Source of the DNA: CAZYVU01 sp964651435
Lineage (GTDB): Bacteria; Desulfobacterota; Syntrophorhabdia; Syntrophorhabdales; CAYQXL01
DNA: 15,501 nucleotides
NCBI GenBank assembly: GCA_964651435.1
Contig: CAZYVU010000052.1
Location: forward strand, 1-15,501
Direction: 5' to 3'
Shown: one piece after another, positions 4,499 through 12,314 of the stretch
Position numbering within the stretch: the stretch's first letter is position 1
Layout of the letters: each line of letters begins with the position of its first letter
Made by a program: the position numbers and the translations under genes
The notes under the pieces: model-generated
Told to the model about the DNA's origin: nothing
What the model saw: the letters and a program-made list of their open reading frames with translations, nothing else
The model's database searches: none

Positions 4499-6027
4499 GG
4501 GGCATCCCGAATGAATAATTTCCTGGCCAAAAGTTGATCGAGATCATCTAAATAGACGTACTCAACGCCGTTCTGTTCTGCCGTGGCCTTCTGATTTCCC
4601 GTTTTTCCGTCCACATAAAAAGGGTATTCCATCCTCCCATCGGCTCTGGACCTTACCATCCCGGCTGTAAGCGGTCCAATGACCATCGCTTTTCCGTAAG
4701 GCCCGCTCTTCTTGTATGCGCTGCTTTCCTTGCTCTTGGCCACATCGCCCGAGAAATCGTGAGTTTTCATTTCGAGGATTAGAAGTGTGCCGAACCGAGT
4801 GACGATTACAAGATCGAGCTCAGCATCCGGCTTCATGCTGGTGGCAGCAAGCTTTCTTGTTAATACATTCATATGCACTTCGGAAACAGCATTCCGCAGG
4901 TTTATATCCCGACTCAAACAATCGAGCACGGAGGCGACAACCATGTACTCAAAAAGTATGCCGTTCGGGTCTACATGGGAAAACTTTAGAATGTCGCTCC
5001 TGAACAGATCGCCGCTTCCCGTCTTGGTAACCGCCCCACCAATCGCCTCAATTTCCGAAACCAGCCGTCTCTTCTCTTCGTAGTCCAAGGTTTTCGCTAT
5101 CAACTTCCGGCGACCGAGAGGCATATTCTCAAGGATCTGCGCAATCGCCTCCCTTTTGATAGAATTCCAATAATCTTCGTATAGCTGCCCCCGCTTCATC
5201 AGGATCTTCAGCGGCTTTATAAGCTTTGCAGGGACAAAGCCTTCGTTGACATCCTCCAAATCATCGAAGATTGTCTTGATTCTTTCTTCCAAGTCCTCAT
5301 ATCCCGAGAGGGTAGTGTGTAAACTCGACACGTTCGGTTTGAACTCCGATAGGGTTTTGCGTATGAGCTCCTCTATTTCTTTCTTTGTTTTCGTATATTC
5401 TTCCGATGGCATCATAAAAGCAAAGAATGCCTCCCGGAAGCGTTCATCCTTCAGGTAATACGTGAGGGCTGTCTGCCCAACTGCTACACGTTTCGCTTCC
5501 GCCTCACAGAGATTGGGAAATACTTGAACACCTTTTAAGGCTTCAAAGCCATAAAGATTCAAAATTGTGGACAGGCTGAGACTTGCGTCAATCCGTACGG
5601 GCTCGTAAACCTGGTTTGGCCCAAAATACCAGATTTCAGGGGGCGTGGCTTCCATATATAGGACGACGTCGTTGCTCTTGCCGGCTTCACCCCTTTTGCG
5701 GAAAGCATCATAAAAGGCAATCGTCGGTATCTTTTGACCCCCTGAAATGTTCCACACTATGGGTCCAAGATTTCTCGCAGTCTGCAGCAGGCGCTCTAAA
5801 AGGAGCGCCGGATTCTTTTCTTCCTCTTTCGTGATAGAGATAGGCTCCGCTACTATCTGCGCCTGTTTCATTTCATCGACGAGTCGCCCGGTTAGTCCTT
5901 CTTTTTCCGTAAACTCTGTCGAAACAATGCAGCACTTTTTGATCCCAAATTGGATAGCCGGGATCAGATTGACGGTCTGATTACCCGTAGAACTACAAAA
6001 CATGACATAATCAGGAAAAGTTTTCAT
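4495..6027 (-). CDS. Large CARF-domain PD-(D/E)XK nuclease (second type III effector)
   Basis: A 510-aa protein in three parts. Residues 1-135 are a CARF-like Rossmann domain with strand YVMFCSSTGNQTVNLIPA and the ligand-loop motif NISGGQK (93-99). Residues about 190-345 are a long charged helical region without a recognised motif. Residues about 350-510 are a restriction-endonuclease-like fold with Glu360, Asp405 (AELDLVIV) and Glu419-x-Lys421 (LEMKT). The architecture resembles Card1/Can2 (DUF1887), but the helical insert makes it about 135 residues longer than the Card1-like protein at 6721-7845. CARF nucleases are switched on by cyclic oligoadenylate from Cas10 and cut DNA and/or RNA non-specifically. 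The ATG overlaps the PIN-like toxin stop (ATGA), and its own stop overlaps the Csx3-like start. Ligand size and substrate cannot be read from sequence. Confidence 0.85.
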   Translation of the reverse strand: MKTFPDYVMFCSSTGNQTVNLIPAIQFGIKKCCIVSTEFTEKEGLTGRLVDEMKQAQIVAEPISITKEEEKNPALLLERLLQTARNLGPIVWNISGGQKIPTIAFYDAFRKRGEAGKSNDVVLYMEATPPEIWYFGPNQVYEPVRIDASLSLSTILNLYGFEALKGVQVFPNLCEAEAKRVAVGQTALTYYLKDERFREAFFAFMMPSEEYTKTKKEIEELIRKTLSEFKPNVSSLHTTLSGYEDLEERIKTIFDDLEDVNEGFVPAKLIKPLKILMKRGQLYEDYWNSIKREAIAQILENMPLGRRKLIAKTLDYEEKRRLVSEIEAIGGAVTKTGSGDLFRSDILKFSHVDPNGILFEYMVVASVLDCLSRDINLRNAVSEVHMNVLTRKLAATSMKPDAELDLVIVTRFGTLLILEMKTHDFSGDVAKSKESSAYKKSGPYGKAMVIGPLTAGMVRSRADGRMEYPFYVDGKTGNQKATAEQNGVEYVYLDDLDQLLARKLFIRDAP

Positions 6028-6386
6028 ATAGGGAGCAACCTCACGCGGTGACGTCGCGTCTCCACCACTATAACAGCACCTCCCGTGATCGCAGCATGAG
6101 ATTCTTCCAAGACTTGGGCCAGTCGCTTTCTCATGTTTCCCGGTGTTTGGTCGGCAAGCCTAAAAAGAATAATGCTGGGATTGGATTTACCGAGCGACGC
6201 CATAATGTCTCCAAAATCAAGATCACAAGTAAGTATGACTCTCCCTTGCTTCGACGCGAGAGCAACGATCTCTTCGTCCGTCGCACGCTGAAAACCAATG
6301 TCGGTGCAATGGACTACGTCATGCCCCTCTTCCTTGAGCCACCGGACCAGCGCCTTAGAGACACCCATGTCGGCCAGGAACTTCAC
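6024..6386 (-). CDS. DUF5615 PIN-like toxin
   Basis: A 120-aa protein of the DUF5615 PIN-like family. It starts (GTG) with KFLADMGVSKALVRWLKEEGH, where Asp6 is the first acidic site. Then come DEEI (37-40), ILTCDLDFGD (Asp55, Asp57, Asp60) and the C-terminal strand GGAVIVVE. These acidic residues form the metal site of PIN RNases, so it is probably an active RNase toxin. The family is nearly always paired with a DUF433 protein, as here: the antitoxin stop lies 3 nt before the GTG. Oddly, its own stop overlaps the ATG of the large CARF nuclease, putting the pair in the CRISPR effector transcript. Confidence 0.88.
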   Translation of the reverse strand: MKFLADMGVSKALVRWLKEEGHDVVHCTDIGFQRATDEEIVALASKQGRVILTCDLDFGDIMASLGKSNPSIILFRLADQTPGNMRKRLAQVLEESHAAITGGAVIVVETRRHRVRLLPI

Positions 6387-6389
6387 GGG

Positions 6390-6617
6390 CTATCCCGCCG
6401 CCGGGTGCATCTCTTCCGTGGCAAGCCATGCTACATATTGTAGCGACTGCCTAACGTCTTCCGGCTCGAGATCGGGGTACTCACCGACGATTGCATCTAC
6501 AGCCATTCCGTTGGCTACCAGATTTACGATGAGCGACACGGGAATTCTTAGGCCACGGATACAGGCCTGGCCTGCCATCACCTTCCTGTCGAAGGTTATC
6601 CTATCAAAGCCGAACAT
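6390..6617 (-). CDS. DUF433 antitoxin
   Basis: A 75-aa protein with the DUF433 pattern: ITFDRKVMAGQACIRGLRIPVSLIV, then the helix-turn-helix-like VDAIVGEYPDLEPEDVRQSLQY. It is the usual partner of DUF5615 toxins and probably neutralises the toxin and represses the promoter. An ATG lies further upstream (6659), but the ATG at 6617 has AGAGG 6 nt before it and gives the normal family N-terminus. It heads the cassette antitoxin - toxin - CARF nuclease - Csx3-like. A good extended -10 box lies 31 nt upstream of the start, so the cassette may be autoregulated and transcribed independently of card1. Confidence 0.88.
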   Translation of the reverse strand: MFGFDRITFDRKVMAGQACIRGLRIPVSLIVNLVANGMAVDAIVGEYPDLEPEDVRQSLQYVAWLATEEMHPAAG

Positions 6618-6647
6618 ATTGCACCTCTCTCGATATCCCTCGCCACT

Positions 6648-6653
6648 ATTGTA
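6648..6653 (-). promoter_or_regulatory. Extended -10 promoter element of the DUF433 cassette
   Basis: The minus strand reads TGCTACAAT, with TACAAT at 6653-6648. The TGn before it is the extended -10 form, which can work with a weak -35. Transcription would start near 6641, about 24 nt before the DUF433 ATG. This is a visual call. Confidence 0.45.
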
Positions 6654-6694
6654 GCACATTAGAGAACCCGTCGATCACATTGTTCACGCCGTCC

Positions 6695-6716
6695 GCCGTG
6701 GCCAAAAACCCACGGC
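6695..6716 (-). terminator. Hairpin between card1 and the DUF433 cassette (weak terminator candidate)
   Basis: GCCGTGG (6695-6701) pairs with CCACGGC (6710-6716) around an 8-nt loop, just after the card1 stop. On the minus RNA the T-run is in the loop and not after the stem, so it is not a canonical intrinsic terminator. It may partly separate card1 from the cassette that follows. Confidence 0.3.
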
Positions 6717-6720
6717 GCCC

Positions 6721-7845
6721 CTATCGCACCCAGGCCTTGAGCTTTTCATCGAGTGCACGAAGACCCATGCCATCGCAATACTCAAGCCTGTTTGCCTTGA
6801 GCCGCCTCTTTTGAACATCCGACAGCTCGCGGTATGAGACAAGCATAGCCTTGCCGTAGAGCCCTCCGGCGGCGTCACGCAGGCTCTCCAGTTTGTAGAT
6901 GAGATTTTCGTTTGCCGTATCTCCTTCATCGCTGAAATTGGCCGTCTTACACTCGATAAGATAAAGCCTGTTATTAACGGTGAACAACACATCGTGCTCG
7001 TTCGTCGGCGGTGCGGGCCCCCTTTCATCCCAACTGACAGTAACGCCCATCTTCAGATCAGTCGGATTGAGCGATCGAGCCATGTGATATGCATACTCCT
7101 CCAGCCATTTACCGGCAGCGAACTCGATGTCGGCCAAGGCAGCAAACCGAACAAGGGGTTTTCTGAACTCCAGTATTCCGTGCGAAGCAAAGATGGTGAG
7201 AAGCCTCTCAAAGGATGGCACAACCAGATCGCGATCGGCGATAGCCACATCCAGCGGGAATGTACGGCTTCGCTGAAGCTGTGCAAAGTAGCGGTTTGCA
7301 ATACCGACAGCCATGCCGTAACCCCGAACATCGTCGGCAAGCGTCTTTAAAAGGTTCTTTCGCGCCGCCACCCTGGAGTCATCGGCAAAACCCGTAACGG
7401 TCTGTCCGTATGCAGCCAGGTACGGTTTCACCTTTATCACTCCTTTGAAGGAGATCTCGCGACGCTCCGAAGAAAGAATCTGGATACGCCTGTCCTGGGT
7501 ATCTACGTAGATTATAGGACGACCCATTTCGCGGAAAACCTCGAAGGCGGCAAGGGCCATAATCTTTGTTCCTCCCGTAACGTTGAGCATTACGTCCTCC
7601 GACTCCAGCTCCGCCAACAGGTTCATGCACGTATCCTTGGCCGTATACAGATCGTAAGCCGCGATAGGTCGTTCCTCCACTTTTATGCCCCACGGCTCAA
7701 TGACAGCACGCAGGCGGCGGGCCGCAGTCTGCATGTCGGGACTTACGAGAAGGCACACAGCTTGAGGGGCCAATTCATCCATTCTAAGCGGGATAAGGTT
7801 CGGTATCGGCTGACCGGAAACCAGACAAATATGGATACGCTTCAC
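6721..7845 (-). CDS. card1: Card1/Can2-like CARF nuclease (DUF1887)
   Basis: A 374-aa protein with the size and order of Card1/Can2. Residues 1-130 form an N-terminal CARF domain (IHICLVSGQPIPNLIPL, ligand loop LNVTGGTK at 87-94, IIYVDT). A winged-helix-like linker follows, then a C-terminal PD-(D/E)XK nuclease with helix Glu249/Glu250, Asp285 in NEHDVLF and Glu298-x-Lys300 in YLIECKT. Characterised family members are activated by cyclic tetra-adenylate and degrade single-stranded RNA and DNA or nick DNA, causing dormancy that slows phage growth. All catalytic residues are present. The start is GTG at 7845, with AGGGAG 5 nt upstream. It lies 66 nt after the broken ATPase gene and is probably co-transcribed with the Csm genes or from the promoter near 9330. 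Confidence 0.9.
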   Translation of the reverse strand: MKRIHICLVSGQPIPNLIPLRMDELAPQAVCLLVSPDMQTAARRLRAVIEPWGIKVEERPIAAYDLYTAKDTCMNLLAELESEDVMLNVTGGTKIMALAAFEVFREMGRPIIYVDTQDRRIQILSSERREISFKGVIKVKPYLAAYGQTVTGFADDSRVAARKNLLKTLADDVRGYGMAVGIANRYFAQLQRSRTFPLDVAIADRDLVVPSFERLLTIFASHGILEFRKPLVRFAALADIEFAAGKWLEEYAYHMARSLNPTDLKMGVTVSWDERGPAPPTNEHDVLFTVNNRLYLIECKTANFSDEGDTANENLIYKLESLRDAAGGLYGKAMLVSYRELSDVQKRRLKANRLEYCDGMGLRALDEKLKAWVR

Positions 7846-7911
7846 GCGATCTCCCTTCTCTCTTTACGCCTCATCCATAGCGCCTACACATGTTTGTTAT
7901 CGGCGCCGTTG

Positions 7912-9280
7912 TCATGTCCATGCCGGACGGTACACCACCCGGTCTTTGTGGACGAGCAGGACGTCTTCGGCAGCGGCAAGGTTGAGCATCCGTTGAGTAA
8001 AGCCGCTTCGGCTGAAGAGCATGAATTTGTTCTGCCTACCGTCATTACGCCAATTGACGAGGTTGGACTTCCTGCGGAGGTCGGCGTACGCGTTGTCTCC
8101 AACCTTCTTGGCGCTCCACTTGGCCTCGCCGAAATAGGCCGTTCCGGTATCATCGTCGAGGGCCACTACGTCAATTTCCTCGTTCCCCGACCACCATCCG
8201 CCCGCCGCGGTGTATTGCATGACACCTTCAGACATGAGGCTCCGGCAGATATCGACACAAAGGTCCTCGTAGACGGTCGAGATGTGTTGATCCCAGGTCT
8301 CCTTAATCAGCCTGTGGACATACTCTGTGTCGCCAATCTCCAACCTGCTTCTGTTGGGAAAAATGTATCTGAGACAGAACCTGAAGAATCGATCGGAGAC
8401 ACGGTAGAGCCCTTGCTTGCTCTTCTCCGGATTTTTCTCCGTGACGGGGATCTCCTTTCGCAGATACCTGAGATTCTTCAGGATGTCTATGTACCGCGAA
8501 ACGAGGCTCTTTTCAAAACCTGTATCATTGATAATTTCCGAGAGCTTTCTTTTCCCCTGGGCTACGGCCCGCAGAATGACGCAATAATTCCTCGGCTCCC
8601 GCAACTCCTCCATAAGGATGTATTCAACCTCATTATGGAGATAGCTGCCCTTGGGAAGGATCGCATCGCGAATATTCGCGAACACGGATTTGCGGGGGTC
8701 AAATTTCTCCAAATATGCCGGGACCGAGCCGGTGACCGCATACACAGCCAGGCGCTCATCAAAGTCTGCCTTGGGGAAAAAGCCTTCAAGAGCTCGGAAA
8801 TCCATCTCTTCAACCTCCGTGGACCCCGTTCTGCGGCCGTATAGAGGCGCTTTGTAGAAGAGCACCTCCCTTTCCATCATGCCAATGCTCGACCCCGCTA
8901 CAATAAGGAAGACAGGCGTTTCCTTGAGGTGCTCGTCGATACCCTTCTGGAAGATTGACGATATGGCTGCGTTTGTGCGGGCAAGATAGGGAAACTCATC
9001 GACGGTCACAAGAAGTCTCCCGGTGGCTTTTTCCTTGAGATAGAGAAAAAACTGCCGCCAGTTCTTAAATCCTACACCGGAAAGAATGCGATCGTTGAAG
9101 TGTTCGCCTACCAGACGGCCCAGATTCCGGAGCTGCTCGGACTCGGGCAGGTTGTCGGCGAGAAAGTAGATTGCATCCTTGTTTTTCATGAATTCCTGTA
9201 TCAGTCTGGTCTTCCCGATCCGGCGACGGCCAGCTTCTTTCCAGAAAGGATAGTTCCTTTTTCCTATTGACGAAATCCAC
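7912..9280 (-). pseudogene. DUF234-type P-loop ATPase with a broken 5' end
   Basis: The main frame encodes an archaeal-type AAA ATPase (ATPase_2 family). It has Walker A GRRRIGKT near the start, Walker B LLVTVDEFPYL, a winged-helix region (KRKLSEIINDTGFEKSLVSRYIDIL) and a C-terminal DUF234 domain with the nuclease-like pattern EEIDVVALD ... YFGEAKW. The family N-terminus (MDFVNRKKELSFLERSW) is present too, from GTG 9280 with AAGGAG 4 nt upstream, but in a different frame. The roughly 11 residues normally between it and Walker A, including the strand that precedes the P-loop, are missing. So a deletion of about 33 nt, not a multiple of three, has broken the gene. A TTG at 9282 opens the main frame but gives an unfamiliar N-terminus. 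The link to CRISPR is positional only. Confidence 0.65.
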
Positions 9281-9289
9281 ACAACTCCT

Positions 9290-9357
9290 TGATCATGATT
9301 CCACTATTTGTGTCAGCCATGGAAGGATAATCGTGATTAGTATAATCATGATTATCC
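9290..9357. promoter_or_regulatory. Cluster of TAATCATGATTA palindromes before the ATPase gene
   Basis: TAATCGTGATTA (9328-9339) and TAATCATGATTA (9343-9354), centred 15 nt apart, together make a 33-nt near-palindrome at 9325-9357 with 14 of 16 pairs symmetric. A third, poorer copy (TGATCATGATTC, 10 of 12) is at 9290-9301, just before the ATPase ribosome site. Repeated symmetric AT-rich boxes upstream of a gene look like an operator. It lies in the 200-nt csm5-ATPase gap (9283-9480), which otherwise holds only a 12-nt palindrome, TCAAGATCTTGA, at 9460-9471. Confidence 0.5.
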
Positions 9358-9480
9358 TCAATATCCAGACTAACCTTAATCGGCCCGGCCTTCGTTCCAA
9401 TAGCCCTCAATGCCTTCACAATCCCTGCCGCGACACACCTTATCACTTATCGAGTATCTTCAAGATCTTGAGTACTTTGT

Positions 9481-10575
9481 CTAATGGCTCGCCACGATTT
9501 CCAGCATCGCCCAGCCGAAAGGGATGAGGCCCTGGAGAGAGGTCGGTTTGCCACGCTCCGAGCCAAGCCAGATAGTTGTAGCGCTGCGCTGGGGCGTGCT
9601 TCTTCCGCCAGGACCCCGTACGGCTATACTGCGGTTGCCTTCTATGGTAACCGCTTCGGCACCCGAATGCCTGCCAAGCCGCACGAGAACGGGTGTTCCC
9701 TCCGCCTTCATAATCTCTTCCTTTTTCGCCTTGGGCCGCGGCATTGCAAAGCGCAGTTTCTTCGCCGTCTTGATCTCTTCGTTATAGACTCGTGCGTAAT
9801 GCCCGTTGACCTTCCGTAATAGGTTTTCGATTTCCAACGGCTCCGCTATGGCACCACCTTGTTGTCTCTCAAGGTTGATTATTCCCTGGAAGACAGAACC
9901 AGGCGAGACTACTTCCAGAATCTGAGGAATGCCGCGTCCTTCCGCACCATCTGCGCCTTTTTTACGGTTCAGGGCATAGATGATTCTTGCCCTGTCATCA
10001 TTCATCCGCTCTAAGTCAGACACCTTTAGAAGACGGAATGGATCCGAGTCGAAGGCCCCCTTCAGAAGTTCCTTCTCAAGGTCCCGGGCGTTTTTTCGGT
10101 TCTCAACTTTTTTCTGGACTGCAAGGCTGCTAAGGTACCCCGTTCTCAGAGAACCCTTAAGGGAGCTTCCTGGAAGATAGGGCGTATCTGTAGTAGGATG
10201 AAAGGCGGTGCGCGGAATTCTAAAATTGTTCAGCTCCTGTTTCAGCCTACCTTCGTTCAACGGCAGTCCTTTGACTTCTATGTATCTCTTGGCGATATCC
10301 TCCGATACCATGACTGACCTGCCTTTAATCCTGGAACGCCGAGCGGAGACAAACCGGTAAAGTTCAATGATGGAGGTAAGCGTTCCTTTGCCGGCAATAC
10401 CAGAAAATTCTGTCCGTTCTTTTTCGTCCAAGTCGCTTATGAAGACAAGGGGGTCGAAGGTAATCAACTCTCTAGATTGGGGGTCTATAACAAAGCTTGT
10501 GGGCTCATACTCCTCGTCACACCCGATATGAACGGGAGACAGGATATGGAGCCTGACATGAAAAGGTCTTTCCAC
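9481..10575 (-). CDS. csm5: Csm5, type III-A effector subunit
   Basis: A RAMP protein of 364 aa from GTG 10575, the head or capping subunit of the Csm complex that holds the 3' end of the crRNA. It starts ERPFHVRLHILSPVHIGCDEEYEP, the usual Csm5 opening, has YLPGSSLKGSLRTGYLSSL in the middle (the RAMP Gly-rich motif), and ends VLVRLGRHSGAEAV ... SLQGLIPFGWAML, typical of Csm5. The open frame extends 161 codons upstream, but that part is the shadow of csm4. The GTG has GGAGG 6 nt before it and follows the csm4 stop directly (one base between them), so it is the likely start. It is the last csm gene; a 200-nt gap follows. Confidence 0.93.
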   Translation of the reverse strand: MERPFHVRLHILSPVHIGCDEEYEPTSFVIDPQSRELITFDPLVFISDLDEKERTEFSGIAGKGTLTSIIELYRFVSARRSRIKGRSVMVSEDIAKRYIEVKGLPLNEGRLKQELNNFRIPRTAFHPTTDTPYLPGSSLKGSLRTGYLSSLAVQKKVENRKNARDLEKELLKGAFDSDPFRLLKVSDLERMNDDRARIIYALNRKKGADGAEGRGIPQILEVVSPGSVFQGIINLERQQGGAIAEPLEIENLLRKVNGHYARVYNEEIKTAKKLRFAMPRPKAKKEEIMKAEGTPVLVRLGRHSGAEAVTIEGNRSIAVRGPGGRSTPQRSATTIWLGSERGKPTSLQGLIPFGWAMLEIVASH

Positions 10576-10576
10576 A

Positions 10577-11578
10577 TCACACCTCCAGGCGGACAGGTAT
10601 AAAAAGCGTGTACCCTTGGGCCACAGTGTCCTGCTGGGCCTTGGACAAGCCCCGAAGGGATGTCCCGACGTAAGGCCTCGCGAACATCCCGGGGTCTGTC
10701 GGAAACAAGACAGCTCCTTCCTCCGCCATGATAACGGGGTTCTTGAAAGGATTATCCGATTTCGCAAGGACATCTCCGTGTTTACCGAAACGCGTAAACG
10801 GTGCGAAAAACATCCTGCCCCACCCAGCCGGTCCCGGTACACAGGGACCCAGAGTATAGCAGGCATTCGGATCGGCGCTGCCGAGTCCTGCAAGGTCGAA
10901 CGTCTTGCAGGACTGAACACGGAACCTTCCCATGCCCGTGGATGCGTCCCTGCCAAAGCCCGTCTCTCCAATCCTCTCGAGGCAAAGCCTGATCCCCTCA
11001 ATCGATGATAGCTCCGGATCAACGGCAATGAACAGGACGAGCTCCGCCGCTGGACCAAAAACCTCCTGTTCTACAGCGTAGGGAGCAAACCCGCCTTCTC
11101 CGGTCCGGCCGGTGAGGCGATTAATTGTGTTATGTGCCTGAGAGTCGGCGACTGACGGAGGCATCCCGTCCGACCCCGGAACCAGTTCTGCTATCTCCCT
11201 GTTGTTCCTGAACTCCTGACCGACGAACCTGTCCAGCCTTTCGCCCTCCCTAATTATCATCCATTTGCGGGACTTGAAAACCTTCCGTTGTCTGATCTTC
11301 TCAACCTTGTCTTCCGGTAGGTGAAAGAGATGCTCCGGGGGCAGCGATGGCGTTTTCAGAAGATAAACCCGCCGGCCATCGACTATCAGGGATGTCACCG
11401 CCGAGGAAAATACCGCGAAAGGCCGCGTGTCATAGCCGGCCAGAAGGTCCTCCAGAGGACCTCCCAGCAGCGAATCATCAACTGCAAGCTGCCAGCAGAT
11501 ATGCCCGAAGACGGTATCGCCCTTCAGGGGAGTACCAAACGCCGACAAGGGTTTAAGTACAACCTCATAGACCTTCAA
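10577..11578 (-). CDS. csm4: Csm4, type III-A effector subunit
   Basis: A RAMP protein of about 333 aa that caps the crRNA 5'-handle end of the Csm complex and contacts Cas10. The N-terminus KVYEVVLKPLSAFGTPLKGDTVFGHICWQL is the standard Csm4 opening. ETGFGRDASTGMGRF is the Gly-rich RAMP loop, and the C-terminus is GTSLRGLSKAQQDTVAQGY. An ATG at 11626 exists but would overlap csm3 by 38 nt and add an alien tail. The TTG at 11578 has GGAG 7 nt upstream, overlapping the csm3 stop, and gives the family N-terminus. The start is therefore inferred, while the family is secure. Confidence 0.92.
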   Translation of the reverse strand: MKVYEVVLKPLSAFGTPLKGDTVFGHICWQLAVDDSLLGGPLEDLLAGYDTRPFAVFSSAVTSLIVDGRRVYLLKTPSLPPEHLFHLPEDKVEKIRQRKVFKSRKWMIIREGERLDRFVGQEFRNNREIAELVPGSDGMPPSVADSQAHNTINRLTGRTGEGGFAPYAVEQEVFGPAAELVLFIAVDPELSSIEGIRLCLERIGETGFGRDASTGMGRFRVQSCKTFDLAGLGSADPNACYTLGPCVPGPAGWGRMFFAPFTRFGKHGDVLAKSDNPFKNPVIMAEEGAVLFPTDPGMFARPYVGTSLRGLSKAQQDTVAQGYTLFIPVRLEV

Positions 11579-11588
11579 GGTGCCACTC

Positions 11589-12314
11589 CTAAGCGAATGG
11601 ATTGAGCGCGCTAAAGGCTGTCTCAATTTGCGGATTGTTAAAGGCCAGCTTTATGCGACCATAACCACGGCTGCCACTGCCACCCAATGCATCCATTTCG
11701 AGAAGCTTGAGACCGCGGAGCAGCAACGTCTCAAACAGGGACTCATCGGCATCTTCAAGGACCTTGAACGTCACAATAAAGCTGAATTCAACCCCTTCCG
11801 GGATACGCTCGATGAACCTTGCTCCAACCCCGCGCATCGCCACACCCCTTATTCTGTCTATCGTATTCTCCGACTTTTCCTCCGTCAGTAGCCACCGGTT
11901 TGTTCGAGCCTTCTCGCGCCATTCTTCAGTCAGAAATGCATCTGCAAAGGACACGCGTGTAGGGCCGTAACCTGTTTCTTCTTCCCGGTCCGCGCCGCTG
12001 GAACCGAAGACTTTTATGATAGCCTCACCCTTCGAAACCAGGTCCGGGTTGCCGGCAACCTCCTTCTTCCGCAAGGTTTCACCTGAAACGACGGCCCCGT
12101 CCGTATAGATCATCAGGCCGCTCTCCATTTCGAGCAGCGACCGGACTTTGCCTTTCAGGGAAGAACCGGGAATGTATGGCTCCAACGTATGCGGGTGCTT
12201 GATGACCGGACTGTCCGTTCCGCCGATATGCATCTCCATATTGCCCGAACCAATATGGAGCCCACTCTTTAGTGTTATCGTGCCTTCAAGCCTTTTGATT
12301 TCTTTCAGTCTCAT
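11589..12314 (-). CDS. csm3: Csm3, backbone RNase subunit of the Csm complex
   Basis: A 241-aa Csm3, which polymerises along the crRNA and cuts the target transcript every 6 nt. It has the standard opening MRLKEIKRLEGTITLKSGLH, then IGGTDSPV, where Asp34 corresponds to the slicing Asp (about residue 33 in characterised Csm3). YIPGSSLKGKVRSLLE follows, and near the C-terminus the Gly-rich loop GGSGSRGYGRIKL. Target-RNA cleavage should be intact. The ATG at 12314 overlaps the csm2 stop as ATGA; a TTG six codons upstream is less likely. Confidence 0.95.
   Translation of the reverse strand: MRLKEIKRLEGTITLKSGLHIGSGNMEMHIGGTDSPVIKHPHTLEPYIPGSSLKGKVRSLLEMESGLMIYTDGAVVSGETLRKKEVAGNPDLVSKGEAIIKVFGSSGADREEETGYGPTRVSFADAFLTEEWREKARTNRWLLTEEKSENTIDRIRGVAMRGVGARFIERIPEGVEFSFIVTFKVLEDADESLFETLLLRGLKLLEMDALGGSGSRGYGRIKLAFNNPQIETAFSALNPFA

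Noticed and set aside
7762..8844. Plus-strand 360-codon open frame
   Set aside because: It lies antisense to the DUF234 ATPase gene; its product has no recognisable domain, while the opposite strand has Walker motifs.
9264..9446. Minus-strand 60-codon frame over the operator palindromes
   Set aside because: Its repeated NHDYTNHDY comes from the DNA palindromes themselves; there is no ribosome site and it overlaps the ATPase start.
9453..9476. Terminator after csm5 around the TCAAGATCTTGA palindrome
   Set aside because: The perfect stem is only 6 bp each side without a loop, and no T-run follows on the minus strand.
10576..11058. Extended N-terminus for Csm5
   Set aside because: This part is out of frame over csm4 coding sequence; the family N-terminus and a good ribosome site are at GTG 10575.
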